A stretch of 64,000 bases of DNA from Marinobacter sediminicola (GTDB lineage: Bacteria; Pseudomonadota; Gammaproteobacteria; Pseudomonadales; Oleiphilaceae): assembly GCF_031157525.1 (NCBI RefSeq), contig NZ_JAVIXR010000001.1:1-64000 (forward strand), read 5' to 3'. The position numbers and the translations under genes were made by a program. Under the pieces are notes generated by a model. The model saw only the letters and a program-made list of their open reading frames with translations. It did not search any database and had not been told where the DNA came from. Below, piece after piece: positions 27,051 through 36,405 of this stretch. Positions within the stretch are counted from its first letter, which is position 1, and each line of letters begins with the position of its first letter.

Positions 27051-27404
27051 GTGGCCGACCCTCAAACTCCCCCTTCAACCGCACTCCAGACATACCTGGA
27101 TAGCTTCGATCAACTTATGGCAGACCTCGGTCGCGCGCTCGCCGAGCAGGACTGGGATGCCTTGGTTCGGCTCAATGAGCAGGTTAAGCCTACAATAGAG
27201 CCACTTATGACTTCGCTCGAAGCCGGGCAGGCGGATCCGGAACTGGTTCGGACACGGCTTGAAGAGTTGCGCCAGTTTATGGACGCAGCAGGCGAGGGCG
27301 CTACCCGAGCCAAGGCCGAAGCGGAACAGGCCTTGAAGGGCGTGAATCGAAACCGCAGTGCCGCCAAGGCCTATCAGAACGTTTCAACAACCCAGCCTAA
27401 ATAG
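27051..27404 (+). CDS. fliT: FliT-like flagellar chaperone candidate
   Basis: The GTG at 27051 is chosen because AGGAGA lies 7 bp upstream; a longer version from 26991 would start in the leader. The 117-residue product is all-helical, with an FDQLMADLGRALAEQDWDALVRLNEQVKP segment typical of FliT-type export chaperones. Its place directly before fleQ equals that of the fliT-like gene in Pseudomonas. There it follows fliS; here the upstream gene is a DUF1329 gene instead. FliT proteins cap the filament-cap protein and can bind regulators. The assignment rests mainly on context and composition. Confidence 0.65.
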   Translation: MADPQTPPSTALQTYLDSFDQLMADLGRALAEQDWDALVRLNEQVKPTIEPLMTSLEAGQADPELVRTRLEELRQFMDAAGEGATRAKAEAEQALKGVNRNRSAAKAYQNVSTTQPK

Positions 27405-27414
27405 CGTCATAAAA

Positions 27415-27443
27415 TTGACTCTTCTGTGTTTACAGTCTTAAAT
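27415..27443 (+). promoter_or_regulatory. sigma70 promoter of fleQ
   Basis: TTGACT (27415-27420), a 17-bp spacer and TTAAAT (27438-27443) lie 33 bp before the fleQ start. A housekeeping promoter fits the role of FleQ at the top of the cascade. Confidence 0.6.
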
Positions 27444-27475
27444 ACCGCACATATCCCCCAAAGAGATGTTTGTGA

Positions 27476-28927
27476 ATGTCCAAAAATAACAAGGTGTTGG
27501 TGCTGAGTGAGGACGAGTCGAGGCGCCGGGATCTGGCGACTATTCTGGAGTTCATCGGCGAGGAGCAAGTTTTAGCAGGCAGCGAAGCCTTGGCGCTCCT
27601 CGAATCCGGCGATGCAGGAAGCTTGGCGGACATCTCGGTTGCTGTGGTAAATGGGGAAGACCCGAACATCGTCAGCACCATTGAAAAAGTGTGCAAAGCG
27701 GTTCAGGGCGTTCCTTTCCTGATGGTTGGCGACCCTGTACTCAAAGGCCTTCCGGAAGCGGATGCCGCACGCATCATTGCCCGTATGGAATGGCCGCTAA
27801 ACTACACCAAGTTTGTTGATTCGTTGTACCGCGCTCAAATATACAGCGATCAGTTCCGCCGCTCCAAGGAACGTGGTGAGCAGCGAGGCCTGCAGCTGTT
27901 TCGCAGTCTGGTTGGTACCAGCCGCAAGGTGCAGCAAGTGCGCCAGCTGATGGAGCAAGTGGCCGATAAGGATGTGAGTGTACTGATTACCGGGCCGTCT
28001 GGCACCGGCAAAGAGGTTGTTGCCAGAAACCTTCATTACCATTCCTCCCGTCGTGACAAGCCGTTTGTGCCCGTAAACTGCGGCGCCATTCCTGCGGAGT
28101 TGCTGGAAAGCGAATTGTTCGGCCATGAAAAGGGTGCATTTACCGGCGCTATTACAGCACGGGTTGGGCGTTTCGAGATGGCGGAAGGCGGCACTCTGTT
28201 TCTGGATGAAATCGGCGATATGCCCCTGAACATGCAGGTAAAAATACTGCGCGTTTTGCAGGAACGTACGTTTGAGCGGGTTGGCAGTAACCGGACGATT
28301 TCTGCGGATGTTCGTGTTATTGCGGCCACTCACAAACACCTTGAAGATATGATTGAATCCGGTGAGTTCCGGGAAGATCTTTACTATCGCCTGAATGTCT
28401 TTCCCATTGAAGTGCCGTCACTGCGGGATCGCGTGGAAGATATTCCACTGCTGATTAATGAGTTGATTTCTCGCATGGAGAAAGAGAAGCGCGGCTCTTT
28501 GCGAATGAATTCGGCGGCCATCATGAGTTTGTGCCGGCACGACTGGCCGGGCAACGTGCGGGAGCTTGCGAACCTGGTGGAGCGGCTGGCGATTATGCAC
28601 CCGTATTCGGTAATCGGGGTGCAGGAGTTGCCGAAGAAGTTCCGGTATGTGGACGATTTTGATGAGAATCGGCCAATTGAGGATTCGGGCATGCCTTCTG
28701 GTATTCCTGGTCTGGTTGGGTTGGATGCCCCGGCTTTGTTGCCGGTGAATGGTATTGATCTCAAGGATTATTTGTCGAATCTTGAGCGGCAGTTGATTCA
28801 GCAGGCTTTGGATGAAGCTGGGGGAGTGGTTGCTCGGGCGGCGGAGAAGCTTAGAGTTAGGCGGACGACGTTGGTTGAGAAGGTTCGGAAGTATGGGCTT
28901 CGGGAGGAGGAGTCTGAGGAGTCCTGA
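27476..28927 (+). CDS. fleQ: Flagellar master regulator FleQ (sigma54 enhancer-binding protein)
   Basis: FleQ activates sigma54-dependent flagellar promoters and in Pseudomonas also answers to c-di-GMP and FleN. The N-terminal atypical receiver (about 5-120) lacks the normal phospho-acceptor pattern. The AAA+ domain has Walker A GPSGTGKE (about 171-178), GAFTGA for sigma54 contact (220-225), Walker [10 protein letters not shown], and the C-terminal Fis-type helix-turn-helix with [23 protein letters not shown]. The length of 483 is normal. It has its own promoter, and targets with sigma54 sites follow in this window. Confidence 0.96.
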   Translation: MSKNNKVLVLSEDESRRRDLATILEFIGEEQVLAGSEALALLESGDAGSLADISVAVVNGEDPNIVSTIEKVCKAVQGVPFLMVGDPVLKGLPEADAARIIARMEWPLNYTKFVDSLYRAQIYSDQFRRSKERGEQRGLQLFRSLVGTSRKVQQVRQLMEQVADKDVSVLITGPSGTGKEVVARNLHYHSSRRDKPFVPVNCGAIPAELLESELFGHEKGAFTGAITARVGRFEMAEGGTLFLDEIGDMPLNMQVKILRVLQERTFERVGSNRTISADVRVIAATHKHLEDMIESGEFREDLYYRLNVFPIEVPSLRDRVEDIPLLINELISRMEKEKRGSLRMNSAAIMSLCRHDWPGNVRELANLVERLAIMHPYSVIGVQELPKKFRYVDDFDENRPIEDSGMPSGIPGLVGLDAPALLPVNGIDLKDYLSNLERQLIQQALDEAGGVVARAAEKLRVRRTTLVEKVRKYGLREEESEES

Positions 28928-28960
28928 GGTGGCTGGCATTGGTGGTGGCGCGGTCGCGAG

Positions 28961-29030
28961 GTAGACCTTTTCAAAAAAGTGTCGCAAAACTCGCTTCGCT
29001 CAGACACGCGACATTTTTTGAAAAGGGCTA
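28961..29030. repeat. Large imperfect inverted repeat behind fleQ
   Basis: Arms GTAGACCTTTTCAAAAAAG and TTTTTTGAAAAGGGCTAC, extended inward by TGTCGC/GCGACA with one unpaired base, enclose about 22 nt. A folded RNA would have a stem of about 25 bp. It lies 34 bp behind fleQ. No T-run follows the outer stem, so it may be a transcript-end structure, a REP-like element or a terminator of unusual type. Confidence 0.65.
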
Positions 29031-29195
29031 CCCCACACCCGCGCATTAACTGTCGAGTTGCCTTCTTTTTTCTTGTGACAATAAGACGTCAAAGGTTTTC
29101 GGCCTTTGGCGTTTTCTCGTTTCTGGGCGACGTAAACCCGTCGCTTGCCTTTCTTCGGGTAATTCTACTCATTGATTTATATAGTAAAAGTCTAG

Positions 29196-29212
29196 TTGGC
29201 ACGATGCTCGCT
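29196..29212 (+). promoter_or_regulatory. sigma54 promoter of fleSR
   Basis: TTGGCACGATGCTCGCT has GG (29198-29199) and GC (29210-29211) at the required spacing and differs from YTGGCACGRNNNTTGCW in one base. It is 68 bp before fleS, in a 352-bp gap (28928-29279) that otherwise holds only the inverted repeat. FleQ is the expected activator. Confidence 0.85.
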
Positions 29213-29279
29213 TTGTAACCTGCAAACGAATCATCCTAAGGGTGTGGCCCGGTGTAACGGGTTAATCGGGAGTCAGGTT

Positions 29280-30542
29280 ATGAGTCAGGCACAGTTTGTC
29301 ATTCAGTCGGTGGAGCATGAGGCCCAGGCCAATGCTGCGGCGGATGCTAACGATAAGGTTAGGGCGTTGTTTCCGCAGCAGGATGATGAGGCGGTGGATT
29401 CTGCGTTGGAGATGTTTAACCAGATGTCGCGGCAGATTACCGATTCTTATCGCACGCTGGAGTCGCGGGTTAACCAGTTGTCTGGCGAATTGAGCCAAGA
29501 GTCTCTGCAGCGTCAGCAGGAACTGGAGGAGAAGGAGCAGTTGGCTGATCGGCTTTCTACTCTTTTGAAAGCTCTGCCTGCGGGTGTGGTGGTTCTGGAT
29601 AGCCAGGGTGTGGTGTCTCAGAGTAATCCGGCGGCGGCTGAGTTGTTGGGTGAGCCTTTGGAAGGTGAGCGCTGGGTAGATGTGATTCGCCGTTGTTTCT
29701 CGCCCCGCCGGGATGATGGTCACGAGGTGTCTTTGAAAGATGGGCGCCGGGTGAGCATTGAAATCCGTACCATGGAAAACCAGCCAGGGCAGCTGATTCT
29801 GCTGACCGATCAAACAGAAACTCGTCATCTGCAATCACAGCTTGCTCACGCACAGCGGCTTTCCGCCATGGGCAAAATGGTTGCGTCGCTTGCTCACCAG
29901 ATTCGTACCCCTTTGTCTGCAGCTATTCTCTACGGCGGTCATTTAACCCAGGATGATCTGGATGAGGAAATGCGCCAGCGTTGTGCTTCCCGCTTGATGT
30001 CACGGCTTACCCACCTGGAGCAGCAGGTGCGAGATATGTTGATTTTTGCCCGGGGTGAGACTCGTTTGGCGGAGGAGCTTTCTGCCGCAACACTGGTTTC
30101 AGCTCTGGAGTCGGCACTGGAAGGCATTAAGCCCGCATCCGGATCGGATGTAATGCTAAGGAATGAAGTGCCAGCGGATTGTCGGCTGATGTGTAACCGG
30201 GATGCATTGGTCGGCGCCTGTACCAATCTGGTGAATAACAGCCTTGAGGCTGGTGCAACCGCCGTTGCGGTCCAGATTACGTTGGAAACGGGCGAGTTAC
30301 TGGTCCGTGTAATGGATAACGGCCCGGGCTTTGCCAAAGCAGAAGCTGGCAGGCTTGCGGAAGCTTTTTACACAACGAAATCTCACGGCACGGGGCTTGG
30401 CTTGGCGGTTGTGCAGGCCGTTGTTAAGGCGCACCAAGGGCAGTTTTCTATTGATTCGCCAGAGCAGGGCGGCGCTATTGCAACTCTGCGCTTGCCGCTT
30501 TTGAGCAATATTTCCCGTAACCCTTCTCGTAAGACCGTTTAA
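29280..30542 (+). CDS. fleS: Flagellar sensor histidine kinase FleS
   Basis: FleS phosphorylates FleR to switch on class III flagellar genes. The ATG at 29280 is preferred over upstream in-frame codons because those would lie on the sigma54 promoter itself. The 420-residue protein has no membrane segment. It has an N-terminal coiled coil (about 40-100), a PAS domain (about 100-190), a HisKA motif LAHQIRTPLSA with His206, and an HATPase domain with NLVNNSLEA (N box), DNGPGF and GTGLGLAVV. It is 12 bp from fleR. Confidence 0.93.
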   Translation: MSQAQFVIQSVEHEAQANAAADANDKVRALFPQQDDEAVDSALEMFNQMSRQITDSYRTLESRVNQLSGELSQESLQRQQELEEKEQLADRLSTLLKALPAGVVVLDSQGVVSQSNPAAAELLGEPLEGERWVDVIRRCFSPRRDDGHEVSLKDGRRVSIEIRTMENQPGQLILLTDQTETRHLQSQLAHAQRLSAMGKMVASLAHQIRTPLSAAILYGGHLTQDDLDEEMRQRCASRLMSRLTHLEQQVRDMLIFARGETRLAEELSAATLVSALESALEGIKPASGSDVMLRNEVPADCRLMCNRDALVGACTNLVNNSLEAGATAVAVQITLETGELLVRVMDNGPGFAKAEAGRLAEAFYTTKSHGTGLGLAVVQAVVKAHQGQFSIDSPEQGGAIATLRLPLLSNISRNPSRKTV

Positions 30543-30554
30543 TCGGAGGCAACC

Positions 30555-32024
30555 ATGGCCAAGGCCCAGATACTGATTGTTGAAGATGACCGCGACCTGC
30601 GGGAGGCGCTGGTAACCACTCTGGAACTGGCAAAGTTCCGCGTGCGTGAAGCTTCCAATGCCCATGAGGCGCTGGCTCGACTGGCAGAGGCACCAGTCGA
30701 TATGGTGGTCAGCGATGTAAACATGCCGGGCCTTTCCGGCCATGAACTGTTGGGAGAGGTGCAGCGACTGTACCCGGGCTTGCCGATGATGCTGATCACA
30801 GCCTACGGCCAAATCAGCCACGCGGTTTCTGCCATGCAATCCGGTGCAGTGGATTATTTGGTCAAGCCCTTTGAGCCAAAGGTATTGGTTGATGCCGTCA
30901 CCAAGGTGGTCGGCGGCAGTCGCTCGAAGTCTGGCGATGAGCCAGTAGCTGAAGACCCGGCCAGTAAGCGCATATTTCAACTGGCAGCCAAGGTGGCTGG
31001 CAGTGATTCTACGGTGATGATTTCCGGCGAGAGCGGTACTGGTAAAGAAGTGCTGGCCAGGTACATCCATCAGCAGTCGCCCCGGGCGGAACAGCCGTTT
31101 GTGGCCATTAACTGCGCGGCTATTCCCGAGAACATGCTTGAAGCGATTCTGTTCGGCCATGAAAAAGGTGCCTTTACCGGTGCGATTGCATCAGCCCCAG
31201 GTAAATTCGAACAAGCTAATGGCGGAACGATTTTGCTGGATGAAGTGTCAGAGATGGACCCGGCACTACAATCCAAATTGCTTCGTGTTCTGCAAGAGCG
31301 GGAAGTGGAGCGGGTAGGTGGGCGCAAAACCATCTCGTTGGATGTTCGTGTGATTGCGACCACCAACCGGGATCTGGCAGATTTCGTGCGGGAAGGCCGG
31401 TTTCGGGAAGATCTTTATTACCGGTTGAGCGTATTTCCCATGCATTGGCAGCCATTGAGGGAGCGCCCTCTGGATATCCTGCCCATGGCAACTTATTTGC
31501 TTAAGAAGCACTGCCGCAAGATGAAACTTACCGGCATCAGCTTTGCTGCCGATGCCCGCAGCGCGCTGGCTCAGCATAGTTGGCCCGGGAACGTGCGGGA
31601 GCTCGATAATGCTATCCAGCGTTCTCTGGTTCTGCATCAGGGTAACGTGATTCATGCGGGCGACTTGTGCCTCGATATGGGTACTAGCGGACGCTTTGAT
31701 GGCCATGCAGTTGCACCAACATCTCCTGCCCCGGTTGCAGCGGGTATTGAAGAGCCGTTTTTGCCACACGAGGGGCTGCCAGCGCCTGCGACGGGGTATC
31801 AAGAGTCCGTCGACTCAGCCCCGTCAGCCGTTGAAGCCGGGTCACTGGGAGATGATCTGCGCCAGCAGGAGTTTCGTATCATTATCCAGACCCTCAGGAG
31901 TGAGCGCGGCCGCCGTAACAGGGCGGCGGAGCAGCTGGGCATCAGCCCCAGAACACTGAGATACAAGTTGGCTCAGATGCGCGAGGCCGGAATAGATCTG
32001 GATGCTGAGCTGGCGATGGCGTAA
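30555..32024 (+). CDS. fleR: Flagellar response regulator FleR (sigma54-dependent)
   Basis: FleR is the NtrC-type response regulator paired with FleS. The receiver has the acidic pair near 10-12 and the phospho-acceptor Asp54 (VVSDVNMPG). The AAA+ domain has GESGTGKE, GAFTGA and ILLDEVSEMD, and the C-terminal Fis-type helix-turn-helix includes RRNRAAEQLGISPRTLRYKLAQM. The length of 489 is typical. GGAG precedes the ATG, and a terminator follows at 32054. Its targets are usually hook, basal-body and rod genes. Confidence 0.95.
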   Translation: MAKAQILIVEDDRDLREALVTTLELAKFRVREASNAHEALARLAEAPVDMVVSDVNMPGLSGHELLGEVQRLYPGLPMMLITAYGQISHAVSAMQSGAVDYLVKPFEPKVLVDAVTKVVGGSRSKSGDEPVAEDPASKRIFQLAAKVAGSDSTVMISGESGTGKEVLARYIHQQSPRAEQPFVAINCAAIPENMLEAILFGHEKGAFTGAIASAPGKFEQANGGTILLDEVSEMDPALQSKLLRVLQEREVERVGGRKTISLDVRVIATTNRDLADFVREGRFREDLYYRLSVFPMHWQPLRERPLDILPMATYLLKKHCRKMKLTGISFAADARSALAQHSWPGNVRELDNAIQRSLVLHQGNVIHAGDLCLDMGTSGRFDGHAVAPTSPAPVAAGIEEPFLPHEGLPAPATGYQESVDSAPSAVEAGSLGDDLRQQEFRIIIQTLRSERGRRNRAAEQLGISPRTLRYKLAQMREAGIDLDAELAMA

Positions 32025-32053
32025 ACCCGAATTACCGTAGTACCCCTTCATTC

Positions 32054-32076
32054 GGCACCCTCTGGGTGCCTTTTTT
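32054..32076 (+). terminator. Intrinsic terminator of fleSR
   Basis: GGCACCC-TCT-GGGTGCC is followed by TTTTTT, 30 bp behind the fleR stop. It is a textbook Rho-independent terminator. Confidence 0.95.
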
Positions 32077-32282
32077 ATGGCTGCGTGCCGTGCGCTGTGC
32101 AATTTCACACCAGTTCCTTGCAGGCCCCATTCCATGGTGTTGTAGGTGACATGTCCTTGCTGTGCTAACAATCTTATCCACAGGTATTGTGGGTAATTAA
32201 ATCCTGTCAAAACTCTGTCGTTATGTAACCTTTGTCTTTGTTGTGTACCCTTAACCTGTTGTAAATGAAGCGTTATGTAATT

Positions 32283-32299
32283 CTGGCCTGACCATTGCT
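32283..32299 (+). promoter_or_regulatory. sigma54 promoter of fliE operon
   Basis: CTGGCCTGACCATTGCT has GG (32285-32286) and GC (32297-32298) at the right spacing and a perfect TTGCW part. It is 66 bp before fliE. The remaining 32077-32282 is AT-rich leader DNA in which I see no gene. Confidence 0.8.
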
Positions 32300-32364
32300 T
32301 AGTCTTAATCAATACAGATAGATCAGCAAGCCAGCCCCTACAGGGGTGGTGTCAGGAGAAAGTT

Positions 32365-32733
32365 ATGGTTCAGCGTGCCGACATCAACAGTGTTCTTTCG
32401 GATATACGCGCACTGCGTTCGCAAATGAATCAGAACCAGCGTGTTGACCAGGATTTGTCAGTGCGTGGCCGTATCGACGGGCCGCGCCGGGTTGATCAAA
32501 CCCAGGAAACAGCCAGCTTTGGCAACATGCTGAGCAAGGCCGTTAACAATGTGAACGAGGTTCAGCAGGATGCCAACGCATTGCGTACGGCCTACGATAT
32601 GGGCGACCCCACTGTGGATATTACCCGCGTGATGATTGCAGCCCAGAAATCTACTGTGTCTTTTGAAGCTTTAACCCAGGTACGTAACCGGGTGGTCAGG
32701 GCTTACGAAGACATAATGAATATGCCGATCTGA
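32365..32733 (+). CDS. fliE: Flagellar hook-basal body protein FliE
   Basis: FliE links the MS ring to the rod and is the first protein exported by the flagellar type III system. The 122-residue product has the conserved FGNMLSKAVNNVNEVQQDA and C-terminal VMIAAQKSTVSFEALTQVRN segments. CAGGAGAAAG precedes its ATG. It is the first gene of fliEFGHIJ under a sigma54 promoter. Confidence 0.96.
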   Translation: MVQRADINSVLSDIRALRSQMNQNQRVDQDLSVRGRIDGPRRVDQTQETASFGNMLSKAVNNVNEVQQDANALRTAYDMGDPTVDITRVMIAAQKSTVSFEALTQVRNRVVRAYEDIMNMPI

Positions 32734-32748
32734 TAACGGAGCACAGAC

Positions 32749-34449
32749 ATGGCCAGCGTTCCCGCAGAAACAATTCCGAATATGCCAGCCACTCAAGGTG
32801 GCGGTGGCTCCGAAAGCAACAGTGATTTGTTTCTGGGCTTTAACCGCCTGAACCTGCTGCGACAGGTTGGCCTGATGGTAGGGCTTGCTGCCAGTGTTGC
32901 CTTGGGCCTCGCAGTTGTACTTTGGGCGCAGGAGCCGAATTATCAGCCCGTGGTGGGGGACTTGTCTGCATACAACCCGCAAGACGTAACCACCATTCTC
33001 GACAGCAATGGCATCGATTATAAAATGGATACGCGCACCGGTGCTCTGTTGGTACCTTCCGATCAGGTATACACGGCTCGGCTTAAATTGGCTGCCGAGG
33101 GTGTTACAGATCAAAAAACCATGGGTTACGAACTGCTCGACAAGGATCGTGGCCTGGGTACCTCCCAGTTCATGGAAACCGTCAGCTACCGCCGTGGCCT
33201 TGAGGGCGAGTTGGCGCGCACCATTAGCAGTATGCGTGGCGTGCGCGCTGCCCGGGTTCACCTGGCTATTCCGGAGCGTTCCGTATTTGTGCGGGACGCC
33301 CGCGATCCCACCGCATCGGTTTTCCTCGAAGTGTTTGCAGGACGTCGCCCGGAACAGGAACAGATTGCAGCGATTGTGAATCTGGTTGCCGGCAGTATTC
33401 CAATGATGAACAAAGACCATGTCACGGTTGTTGATCAGAACGGGAACCTGCTGACTGGTAAAACCACTCGCGGCGATGGCGAGCGCATGCAGGATCAATA
33501 CGAATACACCTCGCGCCTGGAAGAGCGGCTGACGCGCCGCGTTGCCTCTCTAATCGCGCCTATTGTTGGCGAAGGCCGGTACCGGGCCGAAGTGTCTGCA
33601 GACCTGGATTTCTCTTCAGTTGAGCAGGCCGAGGAGCTGTTCAACCCGGAGCAACAAGCGGTGCGCAGCGAACGTGATCTCACAGAGCAACGTGTCGCCG
33701 GTTTTAACGGCGGCGTGCCGGGGGCTCTGTCCAATCAGCCTCCTGCTAACGCGACAGTGCCTGAGCAGGTTAATGCGCAAGCCGGCGATGTAGAGGGCGG
33801 CGTGCCAGTACCACCGCCAGTGAACGTGCGTAAGGAGTCTACGCGCAACTATGAGATGGATCGCACGGTTAGCTATACCCGACAGGAGCTCGGGCGCGTA
33901 AGGCGCGTAACGGTTGCACTGGCTGTAGACGACATGAAAGTGGTCAATCCGGACACCGGCGCGGTAACCTATGAAGCTTGGCCCGAGCAGGAGTTGCAGC
34001 GACTGAGCATGTTGGTGCGGGATGCTGTAGGCTATTCTGCTGCACGCGGCGACAGCGTGACCGTAATGAATACAGCGTTTGCCCCGGAAGAGACTTACGA
34101 GTTTGAAGCGCCCGGGTTCTGGGAGCAGCCCTGGTTTTGGGATCTCATGAAGCAGGTTTTGGCTGGTCTGGTAATTTTGGTACTGGTGCTAGGCCTGTTG
34201 CGACCAACATTGAAGAGCCTGTCCGGTGGTGGCCAGCGTTCCCGGGGTGGGGATTCTGATTTGGATGGGTATGATGATGAAGGTGGCAACGACGCTTTGC
34301 GGAAGGCATTGTCCTCGCAGGACGACTTGCTTTTGCCGGGCGCTACAGACAGCTATGATAGACAACTGAATGCTCTTAAAGGCCTGATTGCCGAAGATCC
34401 GGCGAGGGTCTCTCAGGTGATGCGCCAGTGGGTGAATGTTGATGACTGA
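32749..34449 (+). CDS. fliF: Flagellar MS-ring protein FliF
   Basis: FliF forms the membrane MS ring, the base of the rotor. The N-terminal membrane helix is at about 39-60 and the C-terminal helix at about 468-488. Between them lie the ring-building motifs, including the conserved region with VRAARVHLAIPERSVF and DPTASVFLEV. The last 25 residues form the FliG-binding tail. The length of 566 is normal. The gene overlaps the start of fliG. Confidence 0.96.
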   Translation: MASVPAETIPNMPATQGGGGSESNSDLFLGFNRLNLLRQVGLMVGLAASVALGLAVVLWAQEPNYQPVVGDLSAYNPQDVTTILDSNGIDYKMDTRTGALLVPSDQVYTARLKLAAEGVTDQKTMGYELLDKDRGLGTSQFMETVSYRRGLEGELARTISSMRGVRAARVHLAIPERSVFVRDARDPTASVFLEVFAGRRPEQEQIAAIVNLVAGSIPMMNKDHVTVVDQNGNLLTGKTTRGDGERMQDQYEYTSRLEERLTRRVASLIAPIVGEGRYRAEVSADLDFSSVEQAEELFNPEQQAVRSERDLTEQRVAGFNGGVPGALSNQPPANATVPEQVNAQAGDVEGGVPVPPPVNVRKESTRNYEMDRTVSYTRQELGRVRRVTVALAVDDMKVVNPDTGAVTYEAWPEQELQRLSMLVRDAVGYSAARGDSVTVMNTAFAPEETYEFEAPGFWEQPWFWDLMKQVLAGLVILVLVLGLLRPTLKSLSGGGQRSRGGDSDLDGYDDEGGNDALRKALSSQDDLLLPGATDSYDRQLNALKGLIAEDPARVSQVMRQWVNVDD

Positions 34450-35485
34450 TCAATCCGGAGCGCCAGGTGCTGATGCACCGCAAGCGCCTCAGCGGAAAAT
34501 TCCTCGGGTGGAGCAGGCGGCGATCCTGCTGATGTCTCTGGGCGAAGCAGATGCCGCCGAAGTGCTCAAGCATATGGGGCCCAAAGAGGTCCAGCGGGTA
34601 GGTGTTGCCATGGCTCAGATGAAAGATGTGAGCAAGGGCGATGTGACCTATGTGTTGAATCAGTTTGTCGATGCAGTCGGCGGCCAAACCGGGCTAGGTG
34701 TGGGCAATGACGATTATATTCGCGCCATGCTGACTCAAGCACTGGGCGACGACAAAGCCGCGAGCCTGATTGATCGCATTCTTATCGGTGGCAATACCAC
34801 CGGTCTGGACACGCTCAAATGGATGGAGCCGAGAGCTGTTGGCGATATTATCCGTTATGAGCACCCGCAAATTCAGGCCATCGTTATCTCCTACCTCGAT
34901 CCGGACCAAGCTGCTGAAATTCTGGCAACGCTGGATGAGAAGGTGCGCCTCGACGTAATGATGCGGGTGGCTTCGCTGGAAAGCATTCAGCCCCAAGCCC
35001 TGCAAGAACTCAACGATATTCTGGAAAAGCAGTTCTCCGGTGGGTCTGCGGCCCAGACCAGTCGCATAGGCGGTATAAAGCGGGCGGCGGACATTATGAA
35101 CTTTATGGATCGCAGCATTGAAGGCAGTCTGCTGGACTCCATCAAGGATATGGATCCGGACCTCGCAACCACCATAGAAGACCTCATGTTTGTGTTTGAT
35201 AACCTTAAAGATATCGACGACCGGGGTATTCAGGCGTTGCTGCGAGAGGTGTCCTCTGAAGTGCTGGTTGTTGCCCTGAAAGGTGCTGATGACGCTGTAC
35301 AGGAAAAAATCTTCAAGAATATGTCCAAGCGAGCAGCCGAGTTGCTACAGGACGATCTGGAAGCGAAAGGCCCGGTGCGGGTGAGCGAAGTGGAATCAGC
35401 TCAGAAAGACATTATTAACATTGCCCGTCGTATGGCCGAAGCGGGAGAAATCACGCTGGGCGGCGCGGGTGAAGAAATGATGTGA
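34442..35485 (+). CDS. fliG: Flagellar motor switch protein FliG
   Basis: FliG is the rotor component that meets the stator and sets torque and direction. It shows the three FliG domains: N-terminal FliF-binding part, middle domain with the conserved EHPQ motif (about 140-143), and the C-terminal torque helix region with LMFVFDNLKDIDDRGIQALLREV. The start could be ATG 34436 or ATG 34442; the second is chosen for better spacing from GGGTG. It overlaps fliF by 8 bp, and the fliH start overlaps its stop. Confidence 0.95.
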   Translation: MTDQSGAPGADAPQAPQRKIPRVEQAAILLMSLGEADAAEVLKHMGPKEVQRVGVAMAQMKDVSKGDVTYVLNQFVDAVGGQTGLGVGNDDYIRAMLTQALGDDKAASLIDRILIGGNTTGLDTLKWMEPRAVGDIIRYEHPQIQAIVISYLDPDQAAEILATLDEKVRLDVMMRVASLESIQPQALQELNDILEKQFSGGSAAQTSRIGGIKRAADIMNFMDRSIEGSLLDSIKDMDPDLATTIEDLMFVFDNLKDIDDRGIQALLREVSSEVLVVALKGADDAVQEKIFKNMSKRAAELLQDDLEAKGPVRVSEVESAQKDIINIARRMAEAGEITLGGAGEEMM

Positions 35486-36405
35486 TGAAAGACTCCTCCA
35501 AAGATACTGTTAAAGATCTCAGCCGCATTCCCAAGGAGGAACTGACCGCCTATGAACGGTGGGAGCTCCCGTTGCTGGATGCCCGTGGTAATGAGGTTGC
35601 TCGCGTGGAAGAGCGTGACCTGAAGCCTCTGACCGCTGGCGATATCGCTGAAATTCGCCAGGCTGCACATGAAGATGGCGTTAACGAAGGCCGGGAGCAA
35701 GGATTGCAGGAGGGCCGAGCTGCGGGTTTTGAACAGGGCCATAAAGAAGGCCTTGAAGCAGGACTTGCCGAAGGGAAGGAGCGCGGGCAGAGCGAAGGTT
35801 ATGACGAAACCCGCAAGGAAGTAAGCGCAAACCTTGATCGCCTTGAACAGTTGCTGGGCGAGTTACTGGTGCCTATCGGTCGGCATCAGGATGAAATTGA
35901 AACGTCACTGCTGAACCTGACCATGGTCCTTGCCCGGGCCGTTGTTTACCGCGAACTGACCATTGACTCTTCACAGATACGCAAGGTGGTGCGGCGTGCC
36001 ATAGAAGCACTGCCCACAACTGCGGAAAATGTCCGAATTTATGTTCATCCGGACGACCGAAGCGCCGTCCGCGAAGTGGCCGAGCGTTTTGAGGCGAAAG
36101 CCTCTGTTGTGGAAGATGACAAGTTACTGCCTGGCGGCTGTCGGGTTGAAACCCGCAATAGCCTTGTAGACTTTACTGTCGAAAAACGCTTTCAGCGTGC
36201 CGTTCAGAGCATGTTGGAGCAGCAGATCGGTGACGGTGAAAACGGTGAACCAGAAGAGCTGGGTGCACTTATGGATGATCTGACAGATTTTCAGCGGGAC
36301 GTGCTGAGCTCCCCGGGAGAATCGCCAAACGAAGACTCTGTTGAAGGCGCGCCCACTGAAGATAAGCCCATTGAAGGCGAACCCGATGACATCCTCCCTG
36401 GCTGA
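35485..36405 (+). CDS. fliH: Flagellar export regulator FliH
   Basis: FliH binds and restrains the export ATPase FliI and docks it at the base. It has the typical Gly-rich repeat region of FliH (about 65-110, with repeated EGxxxGxxxG pattern) and the C-terminal [15 protein letters not shown] segment. The acidic tail after residue 240 is longer than in some homologues. The ATG at 35485 overlaps the fliG stop; a GTG one codon earlier is possible. It overlaps fliI by 20 bp. Confidence 0.93.
   Translation: MKDSSKDTVKDLSRIPKEELTAYERWELPLLDARGNEVARVEERDLKPLTAGDIAEIRQAAHEDGVNEGREQGLQEGRAAGFEQGHKEGLEAGLAEGKERGQSEGYDETRKEVSANLDRLEQLLGELLVPIGRHQDEIETSLLNLTMVLARAVVYRELTIDSSQIRKVVRRAIEALPTTAENVRIYVHPDDRSAVREVAERFEAKASVVEDDKLLPGGCRVETRNSLVDFTVEKRFQRAVQSMLEQQIGDGENGEPEELGALMDDLTDFQRDVLSSPGESPNEDSVEGAPTEDKPIEGEPDDILPG

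Noticed and set aside
28979-29218. Open frame of 79 codons between fleQ and fleS
   Set aside because: It begins inside the inverted repeat and runs over the fleS sigma54 promoter; no sign of a real gene.
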